From Sphingobacteriales bacterium (lineage in GTDB: Bacteria > Bacteroidota > Bacteroidia > Sphingobacteriales > Sphingobacteriaceae), in contig RDXP01000118.1 in assembly GCA_004292865.1 (NCBI GenBank), positions 1-52,776 of the forward strand: a DNA stretch of 52,776 nt, read 5' to 3'. Each line of letters opens with the position of its first letter. Positions within the stretch are counted from its first letter, which is position 1. Positions 29,828 to 39,384 of this stretch are shown here, piece after piece. The notes below the pieces were generated by a model, which did not search any database, was not told the DNA's origin, and worked only from the letters and a program-made list of their open reading frames with translations. The position numbers and the translations under genes are program-made.

Positions 29828-31702
29828 CTAATTTATAATTAATACGGGTACTTTTATTTTATGCCTTACAGCATCTACGGTAGTACCAAAAATAATATCT
29901 TTTAACCCTTTATGCCCGTGTGCTCCCATTACCAAAAAATCTAAACTATCGTTTGTTACTATTTTGGCTATGGCCGATGCCGTACTGCCGTAGCCTATTT
30001 TATACTGGCTTTGGTAACCCATATTGGCCAAGTTGGCGGTGTATTTTTGGATATTGCTTTCGTCTAACTGGGTTTCTCTATCCATCACCTTGCTGCCATG
30101 GTAGGTTGCGCCAGCGGTTTCAACAATGTGTATAAAAGTGTATTGCGCATTTTTACCTCCTTGGTTAAGGGCATTGTTAATTACCTTTTCGTCGTTTCCC
30201 GAAAAATCAATGGTAATACCAATGTTGCGATAAGCAATTTTTTGTTCGGTGTGTATATATAATGCTTCGCCATGTGGCAATTGCTTTTTTTGCAGCAGCT
30301 TGGTTTTTAAAAATGGGTGTATAAACACATACAGCAACAACGCTAAACAGGCCAAAGCTATTGGTATAACTAGGTAATAAATTAAAAACTTGTATTGCCC
30401 TGCGGTGTGTAACCAATTTACTATTTCGCCTATTACCAATTTAATATTTAGGCTAATGATAATAAGCGCACTTAACCAAGCCAATACTTTTACCCAAGTT
30501 TTGATGGCAAAACCGGCCATTAGTTTTTTATCGGAATTAAAATGAATTAACGGTATTACCGCAAAACCCAATTGTAAACTTAGCACCACTTGCGATAAAA
30601 TAAGCAGGCTGCCTAAGGCACTATCGCCAAAAAATAAAATAGTACAAAATGCGGGTATTATGGCCAACATACGGGTAATTAACCGCCTTAGCCAAGGTTC
30701 GATGCGTAGGTTTAGGTGGCCTTCCATCACTATTTGCCCTGCCAGCGTACCTGTAATGGTTGAACTTTGCCCCGATGCTATTAACGCAATAGCAAATAAA
30801 GTGGGGGCTGTACGGCCAAATATATTTTCCAATAATTTATAGGCATCTTGTATTTCGGCTACTTGGTAATGTCCGTTTACATAAAAGGCGGCTGCGGCAA
30901 GTATAAGTATGGCCGAGTTTACCAAAAAAGCCAAATTAAGCGCAACCGTAGTATCAATAAAATTAAATTTAAGGGCTTCTTTTATGCCTTGTGGGCTACG
31001 GTTTATTTTACGGGTTTGTACTAACGACGAGTGTAAATATAAGTTATGCGGCATCACCGTAGCACCAATAATACCAATGGCGATATACAGCGCATTTCCA
31101 TTAAGGCTGCTAGGAAAAAATCCTTTTAATACATCGCTATATACAGGTTGTACAATAAGCATTTCGGTTAAAAATGCTACACCAATAATAAATACCATTG
31201 ATACAATAAAGCGTTCCATGGTGCGCATGCCCCGTTTAAGTAAAAAAAGCAATAGCAAAGTATCAAATACGGTAATTAAAATTCCCCAAATAAGGGGTAA
31301 GCCAAATAATAAGTTTAAGCCTATGGCCATACCTATAATTTCGGCCAAGTCGCAGGCTATAATGGCTATTTGTGCCAACGCATACAAAGGTATATTTGCC
31401 CAATTAGGGTAAGCGTTTTTGGATGCTTGCGCCAAATCTACCCCTCGTACTATGCCCAGCCTTGCGCTTAAAGATTGTAATAGCAGGGCAATAAGGTTCG
31501 ACATTAATAATACCCAAATTAATTTATAGCCAAACTGCGCCCCTCCGGCAATATCGGTAGCCCAATTGCCAGGGTCCATATAGCCTACACTTACCAAGTA
31601 GGCTGGGCCTATAAAGGCAAATATTTTTTTCCAGCCTTTTTTTTGGTCGGTAAATACCGATGCGTGTACCTCGCTTAACGAATTATTTTGCTTATCCATC
31701 AT
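29828..31702 (-). CDS. mntH: NRAMP-family divalent metal (Mn) transporter with C-terminal universal stress protein domain
   Basis: GPAYLVSVGYMDPGNWATDIAGGAQFGYKL, MPHNLYLHSS, ASGQSSTITGTLAGQIVMEGHL; C-term Usp FLVMGAHGHKGLKDIIFGTTVDAVRHKIKVPVLII. Confidence 0.95.
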   Translation of the reverse strand: MMDKQNNSLSEVHASVFTDQKKGWKKIFAFIGPAYLVSVGYMDPGNWATDIAGGAQFGYKLIWVLLMSNLIALLLQSLSARLGIVRGVDLAQASKNAYPNWANIPLYALAQIAIIACDLAEIIGMAIGLNLLFGLPLIWGILITVFDTLLLLFLLKRGMRTMERFIVSMVFIIGVAFLTEMLIVQPVYSDVLKGFFPSSLNGNALYIAIGIIGATVMPHNLYLHSSLVQTRKINRSPQGIKEALKFNFIDTTVALNLAFLVNSAILILAAAAFYVNGHYQVAEIQDAYKLLENIFGRTAPTLFAIALIASGQSSTITGTLAGQIVMEGHLNLRIEPWLRRLITRMLAIIPAFCTILFFGDSALGSLLILSQVVLSLQLGFAVIPLIHFNSDKKLMAGFAIKTWVKVLAWLSALIIISLNIKLVIGEIVNWLHTAGQYKFLIYYLVIPIALACLALLLYVFIHPFLKTKLLQKKQLPHGEALYIHTEQKIAYRNIGITIDFSGNDEKVINNALNQGGKNAQYTFIHIVETAGATYHGSKVMDRETQLDESNIQKYTANLANMGYQSQYKIGYGSTASAIAKIVTNDSLDFLVMGAHGHKGLKDIIFGTTVDAVRHKIKVPVLIIN

Positions 31703-32379
31703 ACCGCTATCAATATATTTTTTGCCACATCGCGGCTTATGGTTAGTAACTGTTTATCAAGTGCTATAATTACCGAGCCGTCAAATTCAATCAAATCTTG
31801 CACTTTTACCTGCTTGCCCAATACCAAACCTGCTTTTTCTAAATAGTTTAAAAACAAAGTAGAATGTTCTTTTACACCGCTAATTATACCTGTTTGGTTG
31901 ATATTCATTTTAGAAACAGGCACCAAAGCGGGTTCTTTTAGTACCCCGTTTTTATCCGGAATAGGGTCGCCATGCGGATCTACTTTAGGAAATCCTAAAA
32001 AAACTTCCAAGCTATCAATAAGTTTTGTAGAATTAATATGCTCCAAATCTTCGGCCAGTTCATGTACTTCATCCCACTTAAAATTTAATTTATCAACCAA
32101 AAAAACCTCCCATAAACGGTGTTTTCGTATAATATTGATGGCTGCTTGCTGGCCAATATCGGTAAGGGTAACGCCTTGGTATTTTACATAATTTATCAGG
32201 TTTTTATCGGCTAGTTTTTTAAGCATATCGGTTACCGATGCCGCTTTGGTTTGTAAAGCCTCGGCAATGGCATTGGTGCTTACGGCCTCGGCCTCTTGCG
32301 GGCTTAAATGAAAAATAGCTTTTAGGTAGTTTTCTTCTGTAAAAGATGTTGTTATCATACAATAATAAAATATCAACAA
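31699..32379 (-). CDS. mntR: DtxR/MntR-family metal-dependent transcriptional regulator
   Basis: TEENYLKAIFHL..., KHRLWEVFLVDKLNFKWDEVHELAEDLEHINSTKLIDSLEVFLGFPKVDPHGDPIP; 4-nt overlap with mntH. Confidence 0.93.
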   Translation of the reverse strand: MLIFYYCMITTSFTEENYLKAIFHLSPQEAEAVSTNAIAEALQTKAASVTDMLKKLADKNLINYVKYQGVTLTDIGQQAAINIIRKHRLWEVFLVDKLNFKWDEVHELAEDLEHINSTKLIDSLEVFLGFPKVDPHGDPIPDKNGVLKEPALVPVSKMNINQTGIISGVKEHSTLFLNYLEKAGLVLGKQVKVQDLIEFDGSVIIALDKQLLTISRDVAKNILIAV

Positions 32380-32392
32380 AGCTAATAATTTT

Positions 32393-32408
32393 TTTAGGCT
32401 AACCTAAA
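32393..32408. promoter_or_regulatory. DtxR/MntR-like operator TTTAGGCTAACCTAAA
   Basis: Hyphenated palindrome TTTAGG-CTAA-CCTAAA just upstream of the mntR start. Confidence 0.65.
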
Positions 32409-32509
32409 AAAATTAAATCATTAAAAATATTTTAAATATTTTTAACCTTTTTATAAAATATAATTTGGTTTTTACGTTTAAAAGTTAAATTTGAATAATT
32501 ATTACAGCC

Positions 32510-32974
32510 ATGGAAATTGATAAAATAGACCTCAATATTTTAAAAATAATGCAAGAAAACGGAAGAATAACCAATCTTCAGTTATCGCAAAATATAGGCT
32601 TATCGCCTGCACCTACACTTGAGCGGGTACGCAAGCTGGAGCAATTGGGCTATATTAAAAGTTACCATGCCTTGGTTGATGAAGAAAAACTGGGCTTGGG
32701 TATAAAAACGTTTATACAGGTATCGCTAGATTTTCATCAAAACGATACCATACAAGTTTTTTTGGAAGAAATACAGGCAATAAAAGAAATAACCGAGTGC
32801 CACCACGTAACAGGCCAATGCGACTTTGTATTAAAAGCCTATGTTAAAGATATTAAAACATACGAACAGTTGATTATGCAAAAAATAAGCAAAATACGGG
32901 TAGTAAAGACGTTTCAAACCATGATGATTATGAGCACCAACAAAAAAGAACCCATTGTACCGTTAGCGTATTAA
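32510..32974 (+). CDS. Lrp/AsnC-family transcriptional regulator
   Basis: MEIDKIDLNILKIMQENGRITNLQLSQNIGLSPAPTLERVRKLEQLGYIKSYHALVD. Confidence 0.95.
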   Translation: MEIDKIDLNILKIMQENGRITNLQLSQNIGLSPAPTLERVRKLEQLGYIKSYHALVDEEKLGLGIKTFIQVSLDFHQNDTIQVFLEEIQAIKEITECHHVTGQCDFVLKAYVKDIKTYEQLIMQKISKIRVVKTFQTMMIMSTNKKEPIVPLAY

Positions 32975-33206
32975 AAAAACTTTTTTTTAACACCGCAAGC
33001 GTTAAGCACATCTGTATTTTTCTTTTTAGAAACTAGGCTTTGTGTAGTTATACCAAAAAACTTGCGCCTAACGGTTGGTGGCTACTACATGAAGGAAGGG
33101 AAAAGAAAGCACATCTGCTTAATTGCTTCCAAATAATGAAAACAGTAAAAATGTTCATCACTTGCACTAAAGCCCACCTTTCTTTTTAGCGCATGTTGTG
33201 CTATCG

Positions 33207-34829
33207 TTAATCGAAATTCTCTTTAATGTATTTTTTAAGATTATTGTTAGCTGGTTTTAAATCAAAATGTTTGTTTAGCATATATTCAGTTGTAAGTAAG
33301 GCGCCTTCAACCCAACTCTGTTTATTTGAATATGCAGAACCACAAATAAATACATCGAAATTAGACACAGGTTTTATCATTTCTTTTATTATTTTTTTTG
33401 GATTACTATAAGGCACAAAACAATGATAGGCTTCATCCCAATATGAATAAGCAATGTTTTTTACTGTCGGAATTTCAAAATCGGGACGGCATTTAAAAAT
33501 TCGGATTAAGTCCTCAATGTGTTTTGAAATATGCATAACAAAAAATTCATGTTTAGCATCTATTGGAGAGTTAGCTCCTTTGTACTTTGAATTCGGCAAC
33601 CCCATTTCATACACTGCTGCTTGGTCCGCGTATATTAGTATTACTGTTTCCTTAGAATTTGTATCATCATTTTTTAAAAAATATGCCATTCGTATTACAC
33701 CATCTGTATATATTTTTTTCCCTTGTAAATCCATATTATGCATTTGATCAGATTCGTCCAAATGAACATACAGTTTTAAAGATTGCATCTTTTGTACTTG
33801 ATTTAATTTACTTTCCGATAAGCCATTTTCCGAACTAAAAAAAGTTGTGGTTCTACTTAATTGTTTAATCGGCATTTTAGGCATTGCAAGAATTATTTTA
33901 TTGCAAAAAATGTACTTACTTTTATTAGAAACTAAGTCTGTATATTCTAAAAAATATTCTGTTGACTTACCTTGTTTTTTTAAACTTTCAAATATTGTTG
34001 CAGCTTTCTCATCTGTAGAATTTTCAATATTTTTTTTAAACTTAATAACTTGAGATTTTAAAAGCAATTGCCCATTCATTTCTATGAAATTATCTCTTAA
34101 CGCTTCTACAATTTTTTGAAACCCTTTCAAAATAAATTTGTAACCGCCATGATTAAAACGATACATTTCTATCATTCCTTCCGAAGCAGAAAGGTTATCT
34201 AAATTAGAGTTATAACCCTCAGTAGATTTAATAAGACTAATCGCTTCCGCAGATAATGTTTGGAATAAAAAAGTAGACCAGTTTATTTGAGTAAGATATG
34301 TAGATTTATATTTATTCGTTTTAATAAGTTTGTTAATTATCTCCCTCTTTTCATCAATAGTTTTTGTTACAAAGCCAGTCAAACCATAGTTCTCTTGAAT
34401 AGCATATTCCACCAGTTCAATAGGTGTCATGTTTATTTCATTACTCTTCAATTTGTAAATAAGCTGAACAACAGTTTTAATATTAGTTTCTTCACATTTC
34501 TGTCCCCTTAAAATAAACCCAAGAAGTTCGTAACTAAAATCATCGGTTTCTAATTGTAAATAGTCTTTTAAATAGTTCACTAATGCGTGTTCTGTATGGA
34601 AGCGCATACCACCATGTTCAATTGGAGAGGTTTTTAAGCCCGGGAAAAATTGAGATTTTAATCGCCCCCCTACATTGCTTGATTTTTCTAAAATTATTAC
34701 TTTTTTTGTTTGGTTGGTATCTTTTAATATTCTTTCTCCTGCATACATCCCAGCAATACCAGCTCCAACAATTGCAATATCACATAATTGAAAATCGGAT
34801 TGTTGATTTGTTTTGTTTTGTTTTAACAT
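33207..34829 (-). CDS. FAD-dependent flavin monoamine oxidase-like oxidoreductase
   Basis: CDIAIVGAGIAGMYAGERILKD...KKVIILEKSSNVGGRLKSQFF; EHGGMRFHTEHALV; C-term FICGSAYSNKQSWVEGALLTTEYML. Confidence 0.85.
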   Translation of the reverse strand: MLKQNKTNQQSDFQLCDIAIVGAGIAGMYAGERILKDTNQTKKVIILEKSSNVGGRLKSQFFPGLKTSPIEHGGMRFHTEHALVNYLKDYLQLETDDFSYELLGFILRGQKCEETNIKTVVQLIYKLKSNEINMTPIELVEYAIQENYGLTGFVTKTIDEKREIINKLIKTNKYKSTYLTQINWSTFLFQTLSAEAISLIKSTEGYNSNLDNLSASEGMIEMYRFNHGGYKFILKGFQKIVEALRDNFIEMNGQLLLKSQVIKFKKNIENSTDEKAATIFESLKKQGKSTEYFLEYTDLVSNKSKYIFCNKIILAMPKMPIKQLSRTTTFFSSENGLSESKLNQVQKMQSLKLYVHLDESDQMHNMDLQGKKIYTDGVIRMAYFLKNDDTNSKETVILIYADQAAVYEMGLPNSKYKGANSPIDAKHEFFVMHISKHIEDLIRIFKCRPDFEIPTVKNIAYSYWDEAYHCFVPYSNPKKIIKEMIKPVSNFDVFICGSAYSNKQSWVEGALLTTEYMLNKHFDLKPANNNLKKYIKENFD

Positions 34830-34862
34830 ATTATTATTTGATTTTGATCTTGTTTTTTGGGC

Positions 34863-34940
34863 ATAACACACAACACAAAAATTTACGCAAAGCCTATTTT
34901 TACGCCCAGATAATTCTATAAAAACGCTGCTTTATAGCCT
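34863..34940 (-). repeat. Truncated MITE-like fragment, copy E
   Basis: acacaaaaatttacgcaaagcctatttttacgcccagataattctataaaaacgctgctttatagc matches the left-internal part of copies C/G. Confidence 0.5.
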
Positions 34941-34977
34941 CAATACGAGTTATTATTTCGCAATAATATTTCCTGTT

Positions 34978-35694
34978 TTAGGCCAATAAACTCGCTGCTG
35001 CGGTATCTAAAAACCAGTAAACTTGGCCATTGCAGGGGTTTATTAATTGGGCTGGGTAATTATCAATATCTCTTTCGCCTTTTATAACCGCTTTTACGGC
35101 ATCGGCCTTAGCCAAACCAAAGGTTAAAAAAGCAATGTTTTTGGCTTTGTTTATTAATGGCGCAGTTAAAGTAATGCGGTAAACCTGTTGGGTGGCCACA
35201 TAAACTTCTTTAACCAGCTCTTCATCAATCCATAAAACCGAGGTATGCGGAAACAACGATGCCGTATGTGCATCGTTACCTAGGCCTAATAAAATTAAAT
35301 CGAAAACTGGTTCTTCATCAAAAAACAGGCAAATACATTTGGCATATTCTAAGGCTGCCGAAGCGGGGTCCACCTCGGTATCAACCGCAAAAATATTTTC
35401 TTCGGGTATGTTTAGCGCATCTAAAAAAGCGGTTTTGGCCATTAAAAAATTGCTATCGGGGCTATCGGCAGGTACGTAACGTTCATCGCCAAAAAAGAAA
35501 AAAACATTAGCCCAATCGGTAGCGGTTTTATACTCGGCGGCAAGCAGCTCGAACATTTTTTTAGGCGAGCTTCCGCCCGAAAGGGCAACTGTAAACCGTC
35601 CATTTTCGGCAATGGCTTCGTTGGCTTTTTGTATAAATAAATCGGCGTTAAGCCTAATTAATTCGTCAATATTATCTTTTATTATTATTTCCAT
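34978..35694 (-). CDS. pgl: 6-phosphogluconolactonase
   Basis: FTVALSGGSSPKKMFELLA, FFFGDERYVPADSPDSNFLMAK, LLGLGNDAHTASLFPHT. Confidence 0.95.
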   Translation of the reverse strand: MEIIIKDNIDELIRLNADLFIQKANEAIAENGRFTVALSGGSSPKKMFELLAAEYKTATDWANVFFFFGDERYVPADSPDSNFLMAKTAFLDALNIPEENIFAVDTEVDPASAALEYAKCICLFFDEEPVFDLILLGLGNDAHTASLFPHTSVLWIDEELVKEVYVATQQVYRITLTAPLINKAKNIAFLTFGLAKADAVKAVIKGERDIDNYPAQLINPCNGQVYWFLDTAAASLLA

Positions 35695-37214
35695 TACGAT
35701 TTTGGTTTTTTAGAAACGGGTAAACTGTACCAATGGAAGCCATCTTTGGCAATTAGGGCTTCGGCAAGCTCGGGTCCCCAGCTATCGGCCGAGTAATTAG
35801 GGAAGTTTAAACTGGTTTTTTTCTCCCAAAACTCAATCACAGGCATCAGCAATTCCCAGGCCACTTCTACTTGGTCGGCCCGCATAAATAGGGTTTGGTC
35901 ACCTTGTAGCACATCTAGCAACAAGGTTTCGTAAGCCTCGGGGCCATCGTGTGTATAAGTGCCTTGGTAATCAAAAACCATATCAACGGGGTTAAGCACC
36001 ATATTTACGCCTGGGCGTTTGGCTTGCACTTGCAGGCGGATGCTCATTTCGGGCTGTATGCTTATAATTAAGCGGTTTTGTTGCCATATTTCGGCAGCAT
36101 CATCAGGGAAAATTTTGTGTGGCACATCTTTAAACTGTATGCTAATGATAGACGATTGCTGGTGCATACGCTTGCCTGTACGTACATAAAAAGGCACATT
36201 TTGCCAACGCCAATTGTCCACAAAAAATTTAAGTGCCGCAAAAGTTTCGGTGTTAGATTGTGGGTCAACGCCTTTTTCTTCGCGGTAGCCGTTTACCTCT
36301 TCGCCCTCAACCCAGCCGCCATTGTACTGGCCACGCACAATGTTTTGGTTAAGTTCTTGCGCATTAAACGGCCTTATGGCTTTAAGCACATCAACCCTGC
36401 GGTTACGCACTTCATCGGCACCAAAACTTACGGGCGACTCCATAGCTACCAAGCAAACCAACTGTAACAGATGGTTTTGCACCATATCTCGCAAGGCACC
36501 CGAGTGGTCGTAATAACCGCCACGGTCGCCTACACCAATTTTTTCGCTTACCGATATTTGTACGTGTTCAATAAAATTACGGTTCCAAACGGGTTCAAAC
36601 AAAGCGTTGGCAAACCTAAAAGCCATCATATTTTGTACGGTTTCTTTACCCAAATAATGGTCTATTCGGTAAATTTGGCTCTCATCAAAAATACCTCGCA
36701 ATAAAATATTTAAGGCTTTCGCCGATTCAAGGTCGTGGCCAAAAGGTTTTTCAATCACAATGCGGCAGCGGCATTTATCTTCGGTAAGTTTAACTTTTGC
36801 TAAGTTTTCGGCAATAATGGGGAAAAACCTAGGTGCAACAGCTAAGTAATGCACCACGTTTGCAGGTTCTGTCCATTCATCGTCGCATTTATCAATAATT
36901 TCGCTTAGGTTTTGATACGTTTTTTCTTGCTCTAAATCGGCGTTTAAAAACCTAATATTTTCGGCAAAAGCTTTCCAAGTTTTGCTGTCGGGTTTGCCAC
37001 TTCGGCTAAACTCGGTAACACCTTCTAGCATTTCTTTGCGGTAGCTTTCAAGCGTATATTCGGTTCGTCCTAAACCAATTATGGCAAATTGGCTTGGCAT
37101 AAATTTATCGAGGTAAAGGTTATATAATGCCGGTATTAATTTGCGGGCGGCTAAATCGCCGGTGCCGCCAAAAATCATAAATACGGTTGGTTTTATGCTT
37201 ATTTCTGTTTTCAT
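35694..37214 (-). CDS. zwf: Glucose-6-phosphate 1-dehydrogenase (start MKTEISIKP at 37214)
   Basis: FGGTGDLAARKLIPALYNL, EKPFGHDLESAKALN, RIDHYLGKETVQNMMAFRFAN. Confidence 0.97.
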   Translation of the reverse strand: MKTEISIKPTVFMIFGGTGDLAARKLIPALYNLYLDKFMPSQFAIIGLGRTEYTLESYRKEMLEGVTEFSRSGKPDSKTWKAFAENIRFLNADLEQEKTYQNLSEIIDKCDDEWTEPANVVHYLAVAPRFFPIIAENLAKVKLTEDKCRCRIVIEKPFGHDLESAKALNILLRGIFDESQIYRIDHYLGKETVQNMMAFRFANALFEPVWNRNFIEHVQISVSEKIGVGDRGGYYDHSGALRDMVQNHLLQLVCLVAMESPVSFGADEVRNRRVDVLKAIRPFNAQELNQNIVRGQYNGGWVEGEEVNGYREEKGVDPQSNTETFAALKFFVDNWRWQNVPFYVRTGKRMHQQSSIISIQFKDVPHKIFPDDAAEIWQQNRLIISIQPEMSIRLQVQAKRPGVNMVLNPVDMVFDYQGTYTHDGPEAYETLLLDVLQGDQTLFMRADQVEVAWELLMPVIEFWEKKTSLNFPNYSADSWGPELAEALIAKDGFHWYSLPVSKKPKS

Positions 37215-37237
37215 TTTCTTGTGTTTTATGGTTGAGT

Positions 37238-38647
37238 TTAGTTTTCCCATTGGGTATGAAAAACACCCTCGTGGCCAATTTTTTCGTAGGTATGTGCACC
37301 AAAAAAATCGCGTTGGGCTTGTATTAAATTGCTGGGCATATTGCCGCTGCTTAACATTTCGAAGTAGCTTAAAGCCGCTGTAAATGCGGGTGAGCCCACG
37401 CCTGCGGCCATTACGCTGGCCAAAACGCTACGTGTAGCAGGTAAAATTTGTTTTACGCTTTCGCTGATTTTGGCGTCGAGCAACAAATGTTCTAAATCGT
37501 TTTTGGTACTGTACGCTTGGTAAATATCTTCTAAAAATTTAGCCCTAATAATACAACCGCCACGCCAAATTTTAGAAATTTCGGCCATATTTAAACCGTA
37601 ATTATAGGCCTGCGAAGCCATAAATAAATTGTGCATTCCTTGGGCGTAAGTTACTACGGTAGCAAAATACATGGTTTGCTCAAGGGCAACTAAAAATTCG
37701 GCTTTATTGGTTTTTATGGTTTGTTTTGCGCCATAAATAGCCTCGGCGTTAAGCCTTAACTGTTTAAGTTTTGATAGGTTGCGCATAGTTACCGCAGTAT
37801 CAATAACCGTAATGGGGGCTTCTAAATCCATCGCAATTTGGCTTGTCCACTTACCTGTACCTTTCGATTTTGCGGCATCTTTAATCTCATCTAACAATAA
37901 ATTTGCTGCACCCGGCTCTTTAAAAGCAAAAATATCTTTGGTAATTTCTATCAAGTACGATTGTAAACGACCTTGGTTCCAGCCCTTAAAAACTTCGTAA
38001 ATTTCATCGTTAGGCATTTGCAAGCCGTTTTTCATTACCGAATAAGCCTCCGAAATTAGCTGCATTAATGCGTACTCGATACCGTTATGCACCATTTTTA
38101 CAAAATGCCCCGATGCCCCAGGGCCAATATAAGTTACACAAGGTTCGCCGTTTACTTTTACGGCCACGGCTTCAAAAATAGGTTTTACGGTTTCGTAAGC
38201 GGCTTTATCGCCCCCAGGCATCATACTTGGGCCACGCCTAGCACCCTCTTCACCACCCGAAATACCCATACCAAAAAAGTGTAAGCCCACTTGGTTAAGT
38301 TCAATCACACGGCGTTCGGTATCGGCCACGTACGAGTTTCCACCATCAATAATCATATCGCCTTTATCTAAAAGCGGTATCAATTCGGCAATTACGTTAT
38401 CCACAATTTTGCCCGCCGGCACCAAAAGCATTACCGCTTTTGGGCTTTGTAGGTTGGCTATAAAAGCAGCAATATCATTAAACCCAATGGTGCCGGTTGG
38501 CTGCCCTTCGTGGTTTATTTTCTCTACCATTTTGGTATCACGGTCGTACCCGCACACATTAAAGCCGTGGTCGGCCATGTTTAGTAACAGGTTTCTACCC
38601 ATTGTACCTAGGCCTATCATACCTAGAGCGCATTTTTTATTTTCCAT
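37238..38647 (-). CDS. gnd: 6-phosphogluconate dehydrogenase (decarboxylating)
   Basis: GMIGLGTMGRNLLLNMADHGF, GMGISGGEEGARRGPSMMPGG, GTGKWTSQIAMDL. Confidence 0.97.
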   Translation of the reverse strand: MENKKCALGMIGLGTMGRNLLLNMADHGFNVCGYDRDTKMVEKINHEGQPTGTIGFNDIAAFIANLQSPKAVMLLVPAGKIVDNVIAELIPLLDKGDMIIDGGNSYVADTERRVIELNQVGLHFFGMGISGGEEGARRGPSMMPGGDKAAYETVKPIFEAVAVKVNGEPCVTYIGPGASGHFVKMVHNGIEYALMQLISEAYSVMKNGLQMPNDEIYEVFKGWNQGRLQSYLIEITKDIFAFKEPGAANLLLDEIKDAAKSKGTGKWTSQIAMDLEAPITVIDTAVTMRNLSKLKQLRLNAEAIYGAKQTIKTNKAEFLVALEQTMYFATVVTYAQGMHNLFMASQAYNYGLNMAEISKIWRGGCIIRAKFLEDIYQAYSTKNDLEHLLLDAKISESVKQILPATRSVLASVMAAGVGSPAFTAALSYFEMLSSGNMPSNLIQAQRDFFGAHTYEKIGHEGVFHTQWEN

Positions 38648-39333
38648 TTTTTTTGTTTGGGCTTCGGGCTTTAGCCCTTGGCTGGTTGTTTTATGCTATT
38701 GACCGATGGCCTTTAGCGTTGTTTGTTTTTTTATTGGGGCGTGTCCCCTCCAAAAAGGGGGCGGGCTTTACGTTGCAATAATTTTGTCCCAAAAGGCAAA
38801 ATTGATTTCCACTGCAATCCCTCACGCAAAAATTTGGGTTCATAAATAAACCACTAAATTACCAAAACCAATCTTAAAATTTCGTTAATTTTTTTGACCT
38901 TTTCCCTTGGCTAGTGGCACACCATACCGATTTTTACTGCGTTTTGTGTGCCAATAACCACGGGGGTAAATTTTCTAAATTATGTTTTTTTGAACTTTAC
39001 CCATTTACATCTTATTTTTTGTTTGTTAACCATTTAAAATTTACAATTATTTCTCCAAAATTAATTAATTAAGCAATTTATAAGTTACAATACTTCTAAA
39101 TAATTTATAGTTTGGGTATATTTTATGTATTTTAATTTAATAATTGCTTATGATTCATCAGAAATTTAAGCTATTTACAAAAAATTAATTCTTTTTATAC
39201 CCCATTTGTTATTCTTTATAAAAAATGGGTATTTAAAGTTATCTGCTAAATACCGAACCAGCTAATGCCATTTCGATTTCCAAAGTTTTATGCACCAGCA
39301 TTGCGCAATCAGTAATTTTAGCTGTTTTTTACT

Positions 39334-39384
39334 AAACTTTTAGAAGATTAAATTATTTAGATGCGTTAAATTAAATCTTAAAAA
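39334..39384 (+). repeat. MITE-like repeat, copy F, left part (interrupted)
   Basis: aaacttttagaagattaaattatttagatgcgttaaattaaatcttaaaa, near-identical to the start of copy A. Confidence 0.8.

Noticed and set aside
33001-33200. Bona fide integron attC site
   Set aside because: Core-like words occur in the wrong order and no integrase is in the window; kept only as a speculative note on the amine-oxidase flank.
38735-38840. ggggcgtgtcccctccaaaaagggggcgggc as a terminator or new element
   Set aside because: Stem is short and imperfect (CCCCTCC/GGGGG) and it looks like common intergenic filler; insufficient support.
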